DNA of 64,000 bases. Origin: Alteromonas confluentis (GTDB lineage: Bacteria; Pseudomonadota; Gammaproteobacteria; Enterobacterales; Alteromonadaceae). The notes under the pieces were generated by a model. It was not told the DNA's origin, searched no databases, and saw only the letters and a program-made list of their open reading frames with translations. Below, piece after piece: positions 35,771-45,369 of this stretch. Made by a program: the position numbers and the translations under genes. The stretch is from the NCBI RefSeq assembly GCF_001757105.1, contig NZ_MDHN01000004.1, positions 169,471-233,470 of the forward strand, written 5' to 3'. The stretch's first letter is position 1. Each line of letters starts with the position of its first letter.

Positions 35771-36187
35771 TTATCGATAGAGCATTTGCGAACGCATAGG
35801 CGCGAGTTTATTCAGAAGCCGGTTTTGTAAAGGATGCGGTACATTGGCTTTATCCATGGCATTAATAAGCAAATCAACGGTGAGGTTGAAGTCTTTTTCA
35901 CTGATATTCATTCCACCATGAACCTGCTCCATGGTGTCACCGGTGTACTGACACCCTCCGCCACTCACCATGCAAATTTGCTCTTCAAATTTAGCGATAA
36001 AGCGGTCGATGTCGCTGCCTTCAAAGTAAGCGAGGATAACGGGTTCTTGCTCAACTTCGGTAACGAAATTATTCACAATTTCTGTCACCTTTGCCTCGCC
36101 GCCCATTTCACTGTAAAGGGTTTGAGGCTGGCTGGCACAACCGGCGAGTAAAACAACTGCAAGCACAGATGAAAGCAACTTCACCAT
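35771..36187 (-). CDS. Group 1 truncated-globin-like lipoprotein
   Basis: A 138-residue protein. ATG 36187 has a strong AGGAGG and starts a lipoprotein signal with lipobox LLAGC. The mature part resembles a truncated (2-on-2) haemoglobin: TLYSEMGGEAKVTEIVNNFV, YFEGSDIDRFIAKFEEQICMVSGG and the heme-contact region MEQVHGGMNISEKDF with a candidate proximal His. It is the last gene of a four-gene minus-strand operon with DUF3034, GGDEF-EAL and cupredoxin genes and overlaps the DUF3034 gene by 7 bp. Heme binding is inferred. Confidence 0.8.
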   Translation of the reverse strand: MVKLLSSVLAVVLLAGCASQPQTLYSEMGGEAKVTEIVNNFVTEVEQEPVILAYFEGSDIDRFIAKFEEQICMVSGGGCQYTGDTMEQVHGGMNISEKDFNLTVDLLINAMDKANVPHPLQNRLLNKLAPMRSQMLYR

Positions 36188-37020
36188 AATTGGCCTCCTA
36201 GAGATAAGTAGATGCCGTTCTGATCCGGTGCACCGGCGATACTTCCTAATTCGGCCCATGCCAGCGTGACGTTAAATGATTTAGAAGGAATATAGGTGAC
36301 AAATACATCCCACCAATCTTCCTCTCCTAACCCGAGGTTGTCAGGCTTTTGCCGGTATTCAGCCCCAACTGCTACATTGCGGTTAAGTAACACCCCTACC
36401 GAACCTTCAAGCATGACTTCGTAATCGTCGTCGCTGGTTTGCCCGAATCCCAATAATCCCATTTGGTTGGCATTGGTCATACGTGCAGTGAGATTCCATA
36501 CCAGGTTGTATCCTGCTACCGCGCCCAGATGCACTTTGGTGGCAGAAACATAATAATCGGTACCCGAGGTATCGGCGCTGCCTAACGCGTTGGCAATGGC
36601 TTCATCCTGGAGGTCTTTAAACTGCACGCCGGCACTGATTTGCGGCATGGCGGAATACACAACATCCCCCCACAATCTCACTTTTGCGCCATAAATGTTC
36701 TGAGAAATGTCACCACCCAGTGTGGTGAGGTCGAAAGTTTGCCGGGCTACCGATACCTCAACACGGTCGTACAACGACACGCTGGCACCAGCCACTTGCA
36801 GGCGGTAATCATCTAAATTTACACGGGTAAGAAAAGCATTCACCGACACTTCGCTGTCGCTGTCGTAGCCAGATAACGTGGCCCAGGGCACAATACCGCC
36901 ACCGCCGGCCCCTTCAAGCTGATTAAGGCCCGCCGTACCGATTAACTTACCGGAGCCTGCGCTCACGGGTAGCGCTGCAGTAAACGCTATCACCAATAAA
37001 ACACGTTGAAACAGTGTCAT
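36181..37020 (-). CDS. DUF3034 outer-membrane-like protein
   Basis: A 279-residue protein. ATG 37020 is chosen because GGAG precedes it and it begins the signal peptide (cut near PVSAG). The mature part matches DUF3034 (GKLIGTAGLNQLEGAGGGGIVPWATLSGY) and has alternating beta-strand character up to a C-terminal aromatic (YLSLGGQLW), consistent with an outer-membrane barrel. The start codon overlaps the stop of the GGDEF-EAL gene (ATGA). The family has no known function. Confidence 0.85.
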   Translation of the reverse strand: MTLFQRVLLVIAFTAALPVSAGSGKLIGTAGLNQLEGAGGGGIVPWATLSGYDSDSEVSVNAFLTRVNLDDYRLQVAGASVSLYDRVEVSVARQTFDLTTLGGDISQNIYGAKVRLWGDVVYSAMPQISAGVQFKDLQDEAIANALGSADTSGTDYYVSATKVHLGAVAGYNLVWNLTARMTNANQMGLLGFGQTSDDDYEVMLEGSVGVLLNRNVAVGAEYRQKPDNLGLGEEDWWDVFVTYIPSKSFNVTLAWAELGSIAGAPDQNGIYLSLGGQLW

Positions 37021-39341
37021 TTTGTCTCCGTTTTTTGTAGCCCAAATGCGGTTGAGGCGAGCCATTCACTTAAAGCCTGCGCACTCAGTGGCCGGCTAAT
37101 AAAGTATCCCTGAGCGATATCACAACCGCCTTCTTTTAAAATGTTCAGCGATAGCTCATCTTCCACACCTTCGGCCACTACACTCAGTTTGAACACCGAA
37201 GCCAAATTCAGCACAGTCCGCACGATTTGCTGATCACTTTCATCGGAAGCCAGCTTAAGCACAAAGCTCTTGTCGATCTTAATGGTTTGCACCGGCAACA
37301 TTTTTAAATACGCTAACGATGAATACCCGGTACCGAAATCATCGATGGCAAAGTGAAAACCCATCGCCTGATATTGATTAAGATTGCTGATCGCCACCGC
37401 CGTGTCTTCAACCAAGTCACTTTCAGTGATTTCCAGCTCAACATCGGCGGGAGTCAGCCCTTTACGGGTTATTTTTTCAGCGAGGCTCTGCATCATTTCC
37501 GGGCGCTGAATATCCCGGGTAGACAAGTTAATCGCCATAGAAAAAACATAGCCTTGATTGCGAAAATCGGCAAGGTCATCAAGGGTACGATCGAGTACCC
37601 AGGCAGTTACTCGTTCAATTAAGCCCGCTTGTTCAGCAATGCCGATAAACTCATCAGGCGGCACGAATCCCAGGTTGGCACTGTTCCAGCGGATAAGCGC
37701 TTCAACACTACAAACGTTATTGGTCTGCAGGTTTATTTTGGGTTGATACACCATAGACAATTCACTTTGATTGTCTGTCAGTACCTTTTTCAACTCTGTG
37801 ATGATTGTTAATCTGCGCAGGTACTTGGTTTCCATTTCTTCTCTGAACGCAATCAACCAGTGATCGTGCTGCTTACTTTCGTCGGAAAGAATATTGATTT
37901 TTCTGAACACTTCTTCTGTGGTGTCGCCGTCAGACGGACAGTTCAGATGCGCAAAAAACACCCTCATAGGAATGATGAGGTCGTTGAATTCGATAGGTAA
38001 TTCTAATTGCCGACGGAATGCGTCTATATCGCTTTCCTTGAGCGGAGAATCGGGGACAAAGAGGAAATCGCCCCCCGCCAAACGCGCGGCCATGCCCGGC
38101 CATGACAAGGTACGTTGAGCCATGGTTTTTATGCAATAGTCGCCCGTTGTATAACCGTACAAATCGTTGATTGTACGGATCCCCATAATATTGATGCCGA
38201 GAATTTGCAGCGTTTCGCCCGAATCGAGCCGATCGTTTAGCTTTTCCTCAACATAGTGCCGGTTGTACAACCCCGACAACATATCATGTTGCGCCTGAAA
38301 CAGGATGTGGTCTTCCCGTGAACGAATACGGGCCTGCATGGTGTTAAAGGCACGCGCCAGTTCGCCAATCTCAGTGACTCTGTCATCCGGCTCGACAGGT
38401 TGCTGGTAATGTCCATCGGCAATTTCGTTGACTACCGACACGAGCTGCTTAACCGGCCTGCTCACCCGTTTCGCCAACACCATTGAAATGGCTAACGACA
38501 AAACGATGATACCCAGTGCAATGACAATCACCACCGTCTGCAAATCCAGAACACTGAGATACTGCTCGCTGACATCTAATGCAATTCTGATTTTAATCGG
38601 TATATGGTCGATACCCGGTAATTGCAGCTCTCTCACTTCATACAGGCTTTCGTTCTGAGCCATGATCCGAAGCCAACTAATTTCCTGCTCACTGCGTTTC
38701 AGCAGTTCTTCCGCCACATCGTGAGGCAGACTACTGTTGAGCACCTGGTTGTCTGCAGATGTAATGATGACCTCGGCCTGAACAACCTCGCCTAACAGAG
38801 TGAGAAAACTGTCGTCCAGCGCAAAAGCCGCACCAAGGTAACCAATCACTCTCGGAGCCGAAACAGGCGCAACAACCGCATGATAAAGCGTGTTGTTCAT
38901 GAACACGTAATCGCGGGTTATTTCATCAGGGCGAATACCACGATAGCCTTCCGCAAAAGACTGCTCATCTTCGCCCAGCACGTCATCGGGAAATGCCGTA
39001 ATGGTTTCGCCTTGCAGATTCAGCATGATGAGGAGGTCAAAATCCTGCCTGGCATTCATGGTTTGCAGGGCACTGTTGATGGTTGGCGCATCATAGCTGG
39101 CGAATGCCGCTTTAAATTCGTAAGCCGAAGACAATACTTTTGTCGACGCGTAAAGCCCTTGCGTGCGCTCCTCAACGATGTGCTGTAATACGTTAGTGTC
39201 GATGGCCAGTTCGTGTTCAAGGTTTTGCTGCACAAGATCGTCGGTGGCATTCCACACAGACAGCAGGATCAAACCAGCAGTAATAATGGTACTGCCAAGG
39301 AGTATACGAAACAGGCTATGCCGCAGCGACAACGACTTCAT
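37017..39341 (-). CDS. Sensor protein with HAMP, degenerate GGDEF and EAL domains
   Basis: A 774-residue membrane protein. Two helices (about 12-30 and 268-288) enclose a periplasmic double-Cache-like domain. A HAMP follows (RPVKQLVSVVNEIADGHYQQP), then a GGDEF domain whose signature reads AGGDF (probably not a cyclase) and a C-terminal EAL domain with intact catalytic motifs (VEALIRW, EITESDLV, IDDFGTGYSSL, KIDKSFV). It is therefore likely a c-di-GMP phosphodiesterase responding to a periplasmic signal. It overlaps the cupredoxin gene (TAATG) and the DUF3034 gene (ATGA), a strong sign of cotranslation. Confidence 0.9.
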   Translation of the reverse strand: MKSLSLRHSLFRILLGSTIITAGLILLSVWNATDDLVQQNLEHELAIDTNVLQHIVEERTQGLYASTKVLSSAYEFKAAFASYDAPTINSALQTMNARQDFDLLIMLNLQGETITAFPDDVLGEDEQSFAEGYRGIRPDEITRDYVFMNNTLYHAVVAPVSAPRVIGYLGAAFALDDSFLTLLGEVVQAEVIITSADNQVLNSSLPHDVAEELLKRSEQEISWLRIMAQNESLYEVRELQLPGIDHIPIKIRIALDVSEQYLSVLDLQTVVIVIALGIIVLSLAISMVLAKRVSRPVKQLVSVVNEIADGHYQQPVEPDDRVTEIGELARAFNTMQARIRSREDHILFQAQHDMLSGLYNRHYVEEKLNDRLDSGETLQILGINIMGIRTINDLYGYTTGDYCIKTMAQRTLSWPGMAARLAGGDFLFVPDSPLKESDIDAFRRQLELPIEFNDLIIPMRVFFAHLNCPSDGDTTEEVFRKINILSDESKQHDHWLIAFREEMETKYLRRLTIITELKKVLTDNQSELSMVYQPKINLQTNNVCSVEALIRWNSANLGFVPPDEFIGIAEQAGLIERVTAWVLDRTLDDLADFRNQGYVFSMAINLSTRDIQRPEMMQSLAEKITRKGLTPADVELEITESDLVEDTAVAISNLNQYQAMGFHFAIDDFGTGYSSLAYLKMLPVQTIKIDKSFVLKLASDESDQQIVRTVLNLASVFKLSVVAEGVEDELSLNILKEGGCDIAQGYFISRPLSAQALSEWLASTAFGLQKTETK

Positions 39342-39982
39342 TATTCGCTTCCGAATTTCTTACTACCAAAAGTGCGCGACTTCTTCTCGTGCTCCACAGG
39401 GATGGCGGCATTGAGTGTTAAGGTGAGCGTTTCAGACGTCTTGCTGGTATCGAGCGCGACGGTTTCGCGTTTACTTTGCACGATGTCCAACTCAGGGTGC
39501 CACAACGTAACAGATTCCGCATCGCCCGGAATATCTACCGTGCCATTCTCGCTGGTAATAAACGCACGAGCATTTTCAAACACGTAAATATACCCAATCA
39601 TCTGGTCGTGAATATTACAGCCCAGTGCAACGATACCGGATTTGTCGAATTCCACAGGCGCAACGGTGGAGCCACTGTATAACTTTATTTCAAAGGGTTT
39701 GGTGGGAGAAAAGCTATAAACATGATGACGAATGTTATCGCTGTTTGGGAAACTGACAGAGGTACCAACAGGAACAGTGAGTACTTTCGGGTCGAAGCGG
39801 CGTTCAACCTGATCCATGATTGCGGGTTCAGGGGCTGGCGTGGTCGATGCCGCCACGCTCACCACCACATATTGCAATGGTTTTCCGGATTGATCATTAA
39901 TGGTCAGGCTTTTCCCATGAGCGCCTAGCCCAAAGCTTAAAAGCACTACCGCGAATAAAAAATTGCACATTCCGAACTGCAT
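39341..39982 (-). CDS. Cupredoxin-like secreted protein (methylamine-utilization type)
   Basis: A 213-residue exported protein. ATG 39982 (MQFGMCNFLFAVVLL) begins a signal peptide; a longer frame to 40114 has no such N-terminus. The mature part has a plastocyanin-like type 1 copper site: a His in IRHHVYSF and the C-x3-H-x2-M cluster in ALGCNIHDQMIGYIYV. Such proteins are annotated as methylamine utilization proteins, but no methylamine enzymes are nearby. It is the first gene of the coupled operon with GGDEF-EAL, DUF3034 and globin-like proteins, and may supply a redox or copper signal to them. That link is inference. Confidence 0.85.
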   Translation of the reverse strand: MQFGMCNFLFAVVLLSFGLGAHGKSLTINDQSGKPLQYVVVSVAASTTPAPEPAIMDQVERRFDPKVLTVPVGTSVSFPNSDNIRHHVYSFSPTKPFEIKLYSGSTVAPVEFDKSGIVALGCNIHDQMIGYIYVFENARAFITSENGTVDIPGDAESVTLWHPELDIVQSKRETVALDTSKTSETLTLTLNAAIPVEHEKKSRTFGSKKFGSE

Positions 39983-40118
39983 AAGATCAACATTGGTCTT
40001 TTTACGAGAAGTATATCTATAACATAATCTACCTCGTCGACCTGCGCAAACTACATCAGGCCTTTTAGTCAAAGTTGATATAATCGTTGTCGATACGCAT
40101 AATACAGCGCACATAATA

Positions 40119-41345
40119 ATGCAGATCCAAGGAAAGGAACTGCGATATAAAACGGCGGAGTTTTACTTGTTTACAAGCCTGTTGAAAGCAACAACCAATG
40201 CATGCCTGGCGCTATGTTTAATGCTGGCCTGCATAACAAAAAGTCTGGCGGCAGAAGCGTGGCTGGAAGATTATGCCCGCTACGTGAAGCGGGAAGCAAT
40301 TAAGTACAACGTACCTGGTTATGCGTTTGTGTATTATCAGCAGGGTGAAACACCGAAAGTGTACGTGTTCGGGCGCACTCACAAGGGTGGCGAGTACATT
40401 GATGGCGACACCGTCTTCCGTCTTGCCTCGGTGTCGAAATCGTTTACCTCGCTGCTTATGGCCAAGCTGGTTCAACAGGAAAAAATGCGCTGGGACATGC
40501 CCATTAGCGAGCTAATACCGGAAATCCCCTTTACCGGTAAAGGCATGGACAAGCTGCAACTGAAACATATTGTTAGCCAGTCCAGTGGCTTCATGCCGAA
40601 TGCTTACGACAACCTTATTGAAGCCGACTATTCGTTAGAAAGGGTACTCCAGCAACTCGCGGTACTGGAACCACTGTGCGCCCCAGGCGACTGCTACACC
40701 TATCAAAATGCCATGTTTGGCGCCATTGCCTATTACCTTGGTCTGCAGAATACTTCTTACCATCGACAGCTGGATGAACAGGTTTTCACACCACTGGGAA
40801 TGACAACCGCCAGTGCCGGTAAAGCGGCGCTGATGGCATCTGACAGCTGGGCTCGCCCGCATATAGCCATTGCCAGAGACAAATGGCGTGAAGGCATGGT
40901 GGAGAGTAATTACTACCGGTTCTCCCCAGCGGCAGGGGTAAATGCCAGTATTAAGGACATGACTATTTACCTGCAGGCCATGTTGGGCGAATTCCCTACC
41001 GTCGTGCCACCGGAATTAATTGAAGACATCACCACACCGGTGGTGAAAACCTCCCGCGAGGTCTATCGTCGCGGCTGGCGTCAGCACCTGAATAGCGCAT
41101 ATTACGGTAAGGGTTGGCGTATTTACGACTTCGACGGCAAAACACTGAACTATCACAGTGGCTGGGTGAAGGGCTACCGGGCAGATGTGGCATTTTCCCC
41201 TGATTATAAAGCGGGCTACGTGATGCTAATGAACGCCGAGTCCAACATGATCAACTCCACCACCGCCGAATTCTGGGAGCGTTATTTCAAGCAAGCTGAT
41301 GAGAAACGTGCGGCGGAAGCGAAAACGGCGACGGTGGCCCCGTAA
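40119..41345 (+). CDS. Serine hydrolase, beta-lactamase/PBP (class C fold) family
   Basis: A 408-residue exported serine hydrolase. The N-terminus contains a signal peptide (LCLMLACITKSLAAEA), although the annotated ATG 40119 lies early and has no good Shine-Dalgarno. The active-site motifs are SVSKSF (SxxK), YQN (YxN) and HSG (HxG). Members include class C beta-lactamases, DD-peptidases and esterases, so resistance should not be assumed. It is divergent from the cupredoxin operon and ends at a bidirectional terminator. Confidence 0.9.
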   Translation: MQIQGKELRYKTAEFYLFTSLLKATTNACLALCLMLACITKSLAAEAWLEDYARYVKREAIKYNVPGYAFVYYQQGETPKVYVFGRTHKGGEYIDGDTVFRLASVSKSFTSLLMAKLVQQEKMRWDMPISELIPEIPFTGKGMDKLQLKHIVSQSSGFMPNAYDNLIEADYSLERVLQQLAVLEPLCAPGDCYTYQNAMFGAIAYYLGLQNTSYHRQLDEQVFTPLGMTTASAGKAALMASDSWARPHIAIARDKWREGMVESNYYRFSPAAGVNASIKDMTIYLQAMLGEFPTVVPPELIEDITTPVVKTSREVYRRGWRQHLNSAYYGKGWRIYDFDGKTLNYHSGWVKGYRADVAFSPDYKAGYVMLMNAESNMINSTTAEFWERYFKQADEKRAAEAKTATVAP

Positions 41346-41376
41346 AACTATAAATTTTTACCGAACATTAGATACT

Positions 41377-41410
41377 AAAAAGGCAGTCATGTTTCCACGA
41401 CTGCCTTTTT
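41377..41410. terminator. Bidirectional terminator
   Basis: AAAAAGGCAGTC (41377-41388) pairs with GACTGCCTTTTT (41399-41410) across a 10-nt loop. The A-run/T-run serve the beta-lactamase-family gene and speA. Confidence 0.88.
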
Positions 41411-41442
41411 CATAAGCGCTTAAAGGATGCTGCTAAACACCG

Positions 41443-43359
41443 TTAAGAGCGGGTTTTCATGTAGGTGTAGCCACTTAAACAGTTCTCATAAAAGTCAGTC
41501 CATTTCACCGCTTCGCGAGGGTTTAAATTGCCACTTGAGATCTGACGATCAATCATGCGTTTTACATCTGACGCCATGGCGCGAGGGTTGTATTGCATGA
41601 TTTCAAGTACGTCCTGCACTGATGACCCTTTCACCACTTCCTCAATGTAGAAGTCTTGTGGATCGTCGTCGTAGCTGTAAATGTGCACTTCGTTCAAACG
41701 ACCAAACAGGTTATGCATATCACCCATTACGTCCTGATACGCGCCGGTAAGGAACAAGCCAACGTAGTACGGTTCGTCTTTCTTCAGCTTGTGCATTGGC
41801 AGGATATCAGTGATTTCACGGCCTACCGTGAACTGATCGATTTTACCGTCGCTGTCGCAGGTAATGTCTACCAGGGAACAATTTACATCAGGCTTTTCGT
41901 TCATGCGGGTAACCGGCACAACCGGCAGCAACTGATCGATGGCCCAGGTATCTGCAGCAGACTGGAAAACGGAGAAGTTAGCCAGATACTGCGAAGACAA
42001 GCTGTAGTCCAGGCCCTGAATTTCTTCTGGCACATAATCGGCTGTGGAGTAGTAATCACGCAGACGAATCATGATACGCCAGTACAGGGTTTCAATTTTA
42101 CCCAGTTCATCCAGAGACAGAACACGCAGTTTAAATGCGTCCATGGCTTGCTCTTTCCACTGCGACGCGTCGTTAAACACTTCCTGCATGTTGGTTTGCG
42201 TGTCGAAGGTTTCGCACAACTCACGGATATTGCGCACAAATACATGCTCGCCATCCACCGGCGTGGTATCAACTTCGGCCATATCAGAGCGAATTTCACC
42301 CACAATTTCAGTGATCACGCAGCTGTGATGCGCAGTAATCGCCCGGCCGCTTTCACTCACCAGATTTGGATGCGGCACGCCTTCCTGATCGCATACTTCT
42401 TTCATGCCGTAAACCACGTCAGCCACGTATTCCTGCATGTTGTAGTTACGTGACGATTCGTTGGTAGAGGCACTGCCGTCGTAATCGATACCCAAACCAC
42501 CACCAACGTCTACATAGTCCAGCGGGAAGCCAAGCTTATGCAGTTCGGCATAAATGCGCGCGCCTTCGGTCATGGCTTCTTTCACTGAGCGAATATCAGT
42601 AAGCTGACTACCAATATGAAAATGCAGCAGTTTGAAGCAGTGTTCCATGCCTTCTTCGCGCAGATAGCGTGCGGCTTTAAGAATTTCTGCTATGGTCAGA
42701 CCAAATTTAGCCCGCTCGCCACCAGAACTTTCCCATTTACCCCGGCCTTTTACGGTCATTTTCGAGCGCATGCCGATGATTGGCTCAATACCCAATTCTT
42801 TTGCTGTTTTAACCAGCAGAGTCAGTTCAGAATACTTTTCGATAACCACCACAATACGGCGGCCCAGTTTACGACCCAGCAGTGCCAGCTTCATAAACTC
42901 TTCGTCTTTATAACCGTTCAGAACGGTTAACGACTCTTCGTTAGTATTCAGTGCCAGTACGGTGATCAACTCGGCTTTCGAGCCTGCTTCCAAACCGTAA
43001 TTAAACGGTTCGCCAGCATCAACGATTTCTTCAACCACTTCACGCATCTGGTTTACCTTCACCGGATATACGCCGTGATACTGGCCGTTATATTCAGCTT
43101 CAGCGATGGTGTCGCGGAAAATGGTATTCAGGTTTGCCACCTGCGAACGCAGTACGTCGTGAAATCGCACAACAACAGGGAACTGAACGCCCTCGTCACG
43201 AATTTCATCAAGTACTGCTTTAAAATCGATTCGAATACTTGGATCGGCGGGAACCGGTGTAACGTGTACGTTACCGTTTTCGCCAATGGTAAAATAGCCG
43301 CCGCCCCAACGTGAGACGCCGTACAATTTTTCCGCTTCTTCGATGCTCCACTCAGCCAA
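41443..43359 (-). CDS. speA: Biosynthetic arginine decarboxylase
   Basis: A 638-residue PLP-dependent fold-III decarboxylase, full length for SpeA. It converts arginine to agmatine at the head of the putrescine pathway. Motifs: the PLP Lys in GVYPVKVNQ, LLHFHIGSQLTDI, YVDVGGGLGIDYDGS and the GEIR/SESGRAITAHHS region near the middle. An imperfect hairpin (CGCCCTGTC/GACAAGGCG at 43384-43410) lies in its leader. Confidence 0.97.
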   Translation of the reverse strand: MAEWSIEEAEKLYGVSRWGGGYFTIGENGNVHVTPVPADPSIRIDFKAVLDEIRDEGVQFPVVVRFHDVLRSQVANLNTIFRDTIAEAEYNGQYHGVYPVKVNQMREVVEEIVDAGEPFNYGLEAGSKAELITVLALNTNEESLTVLNGYKDEEFMKLALLGRKLGRRIVVVIEKYSELTLLVKTAKELGIEPIIGMRSKMTVKGRGKWESSGGERAKFGLTIAEILKAARYLREEGMEHCFKLLHFHIGSQLTDIRSVKEAMTEGARIYAELHKLGFPLDYVDVGGGLGIDYDGSASTNESSRNYNMQEYVADVVYGMKEVCDQEGVPHPNLVSESGRAITAHHSCVITEIVGEIRSDMAEVDTTPVDGEHVFVRNIRELCETFDTQTNMQEVFNDASQWKEQAMDAFKLRVLSLDELGKIETLYWRIMIRLRDYYSTADYVPEEIQGLDYSLSSQYLANFSVFQSAADTWAIDQLLPVVPVTRMNEKPDVNCSLVDITCDSDGKIDQFTVGREITDILPMHKLKKDEPYYVGLFLTGAYQDVMGDMHNLFGRLNEVHIYSYDDDPQDFYIEEVVKGSSVQDVLEIMQYNPRAMASDVKRMIDRQISSGNLNPREAVKWTDFYENCLSGYTYMKTRS

Positions 43360-43741
43360 TTCTATTCACCTTACAAAAGTAAACGCCCTGTCGGGATTGC
43401 AGACAAGGCGAGTTGTGGATGTTACGTCATTTAATGGGCGCCATTATAATGCTCTGAAATGTCAGTGCTATGAAAATCGTCGCTTTTCGCATTAATTTTA
43501 TGGCACAAAAACGCATTTATATTCATAACAGGCACTGTACCTTCGAGTCTGCAATCATGCAGAAAATACCACGCGCAGAATTGTTACCATACTCCGATAA
43601 ACGGCAATCGCAAATGTCACCCCTTTTATACCAATTGCTTTCCCTGATACCGGTAAAAACTCTTTTCCGATCTCATTCGTAAGCTATTGTTATAAAACGC
43701 TCGAAAACAATAATGAGAATTTCAAAAATAAGGATGCCGCC
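43360..43741. other. Divergent promoter region between speA and glpK (382 bp)
   Basis: No gene. A TATAAT-like box is seen around 43443-43450 (readable on either strand), and an inverted repeat with one mismatch lies at 43384-43410 in the speA leader. No glpK operator was identified with confidence. Confidence 0.5.
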
Positions 43742-45256
43742 ATGAGTGCAGTCCACAAAGCCGTCATTACTATCGATCAGGGCACCACTTCAACCCGCGC
43801 TATTGTGTTTGATAGCGTATTTGCGCCGGTGTTTACCGCGCAGGAAGAATATCCTCAGCATTATCCACGACCCGGCTGGGTTGAGCACGATCCTGAAGAT
43901 ATCTGGCAAACTACCGTGAGCACGCTGAAGCAGGCCATGGCTTACTGCCGTGAAAATGCCATTGAAATAGCAGGCATTGGGTTGGTCAATCAACGGGAAA
44001 CCACACTGGTGTGGGATCGTGAAACCGGTAAAACGCTCTATCCTGCTATCGTGTGGCAAGACAGACGCACCGCCCACCAATGTCATAAGTTAAAGCATAA
44101 AGAAGAATGGTTGCATCAGCGTACCGGGTTACGCTGTGACCCTTATTTTTCTGCCACCAAAATTTGCTGGATATTAGACAACGTACCGCACGCCCGGGAA
44201 CGTGCCGAAGCCGGAGAACTGGCTTTTGGTACTATCGACAGCTTCTTAATTTGGCGTTTAACCGGTGGTAAACAGCACCTGACTGATACCACCAATGCCA
44301 GTCGTACCAACCTGTTCAACATCAATGATATGAACTGGGATAACGACCTTCTCGCATTGTTTGATGTGCCAGCGTCACTGCTTCCTGAGGTTAAAAACTG
44401 CGCTGACGATTTTGGCAAGCTCGATACAACCGAATTTGGTGAATCCATTCCTATTTGCGGCGTTGCCGGCGATCAGCAAGCAGCTTTGATTGGTCAGGGT
44501 TGTTATAAAATGGGTGAAGCGAAAACCACCTTCGGTACAGGCTGTTTCGCGCTGGTGAATTCAGGCTCAGAACCCGCATTCTCAGAACAGAACTTGCTGA
44601 CAACGGTGGCTTATACCTTAAACGGTAAAACATGCTACGCCATGGAAGGATCTATTTTCGTTGCCGGCGCCGCTATTCAGTGGTTACGAGACAGCCTGGG
44701 CATTCTGCCTTGCGCTGCCGACTCAGAAAAGCTCGCCCGTCAGGTAGAGGAAGATCATCAGGTAGTGGTGGTGCCAGCCTTTACCGGACTCGGAGCCCCT
44801 TACTGGGAACCGTTGGCGCGGGGGGCCATTTTTGGGCTGACACGCGGTTCTACCGCCGCCCATGTGGTAAGGGCTACGCTTGAATCGGTGAGCTACCAGA
44901 CTCAGGATTTGCTAAACGCCATGCGGTGCGATGGTATCGATACCACCACCATGAATGTGGATGGCGGCATGGTACAGAATAGTTGGTTCTGCCAGTTTCT
45001 TGCTAACACCCTAGACATTACCGTGAATCGACCCAAAGTGATGGAAACCACCGCGCTTGGTGCAGCTTATCTGGCAGGTTTACACGCGGGATTAAAAGAC
45101 AACATTGAAGATTTTGCGGCGTTAAACCCCCAGGATTCCACCTTCGAGCCCGAAGTAGACGATATATTAAAGAAAAAACGCCAACACCGTTGGCAAGCGG
45201 CAGTAAAAGCCACCCTGATCATGGCTGAAGCAGAAGCGAACCTGGAATGTGATTGA
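43742..45256 (+). CDS. glpK: Glycerol kinase
   Basis: A 504-residue FGGY kinase that phosphorylates glycerol to sn-glycerol-3-phosphate. Motifs: the phosphate-binding ITIDQGTTSTRAIVFD, QEEYPQHYPRPGWVEHDP, the IVWQDRRT segment, GVAGDQQAALIG and the C-terminal FGGY signature variants around DGGMVQNSWFCQFLAN. ATG 43742 follows AAGGATG. No other glp genes adjoin it. Confidence 0.97.
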   Translation: MSAVHKAVITIDQGTTSTRAIVFDSVFAPVFTAQEEYPQHYPRPGWVEHDPEDIWQTTVSTLKQAMAYCRENAIEIAGIGLVNQRETTLVWDRETGKTLYPAIVWQDRRTAHQCHKLKHKEEWLHQRTGLRCDPYFSATKICWILDNVPHARERAEAGELAFGTIDSFLIWRLTGGKQHLTDTTNASRTNLFNINDMNWDNDLLALFDVPASLLPEVKNCADDFGKLDTTEFGESIPICGVAGDQQAALIGQGCYKMGEAKTTFGTGCFALVNSGSEPAFSEQNLLTTVAYTLNGKTCYAMEGSIFVAGAAIQWLRDSLGILPCAADSEKLARQVEEDHQVVVVPAFTGLGAPYWEPLARGAIFGLTRGSTAAHVVRATLESVSYQTQDLLNAMRCDGIDTTTMNVDGGMVQNSWFCQFLANTLDITVNRPKVMETTALGAAYLAGLHAGLKDNIEDFAALNPQDSTFEPEVDDILKKKRQHRWQAAVKATLIMAEAEANLECD

Positions 45257-45313
45257 TCGAAGCGCGCTCCATTTTATCCTGACCAGAGCACAGTTAACCC
45301 GAGAGGTCTTGAG

Positions 45314-45345
45314 AACCCGATATGATTTAAGTAGGCTTCGGGTTT
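45314..45345 (+). terminator. Possible terminator after glpK
   Basis: AACCCGA (45314-45320) pairs with TCGGGTT (45338-45344) across a 17-nt loop, followed by a short T-run. Weak. Confidence 0.35.
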
Positions 45346-45369
45346 TGAATAATAACGACTTTCTGGCTC

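Noticed and set aside
40119..41345. Antibiotic-resistance beta-lactamase
   Set aside because: The SxxK, YxN and HxG motifs define a broad serine hydrolase family; nothing in the sequence shows drug hydrolysis.
41656..42453. A 265-codon frame on the plus strand within speA
   Set aside because: Antisense shadow of a well-supported gene; composition is what the reverse of speA gives.
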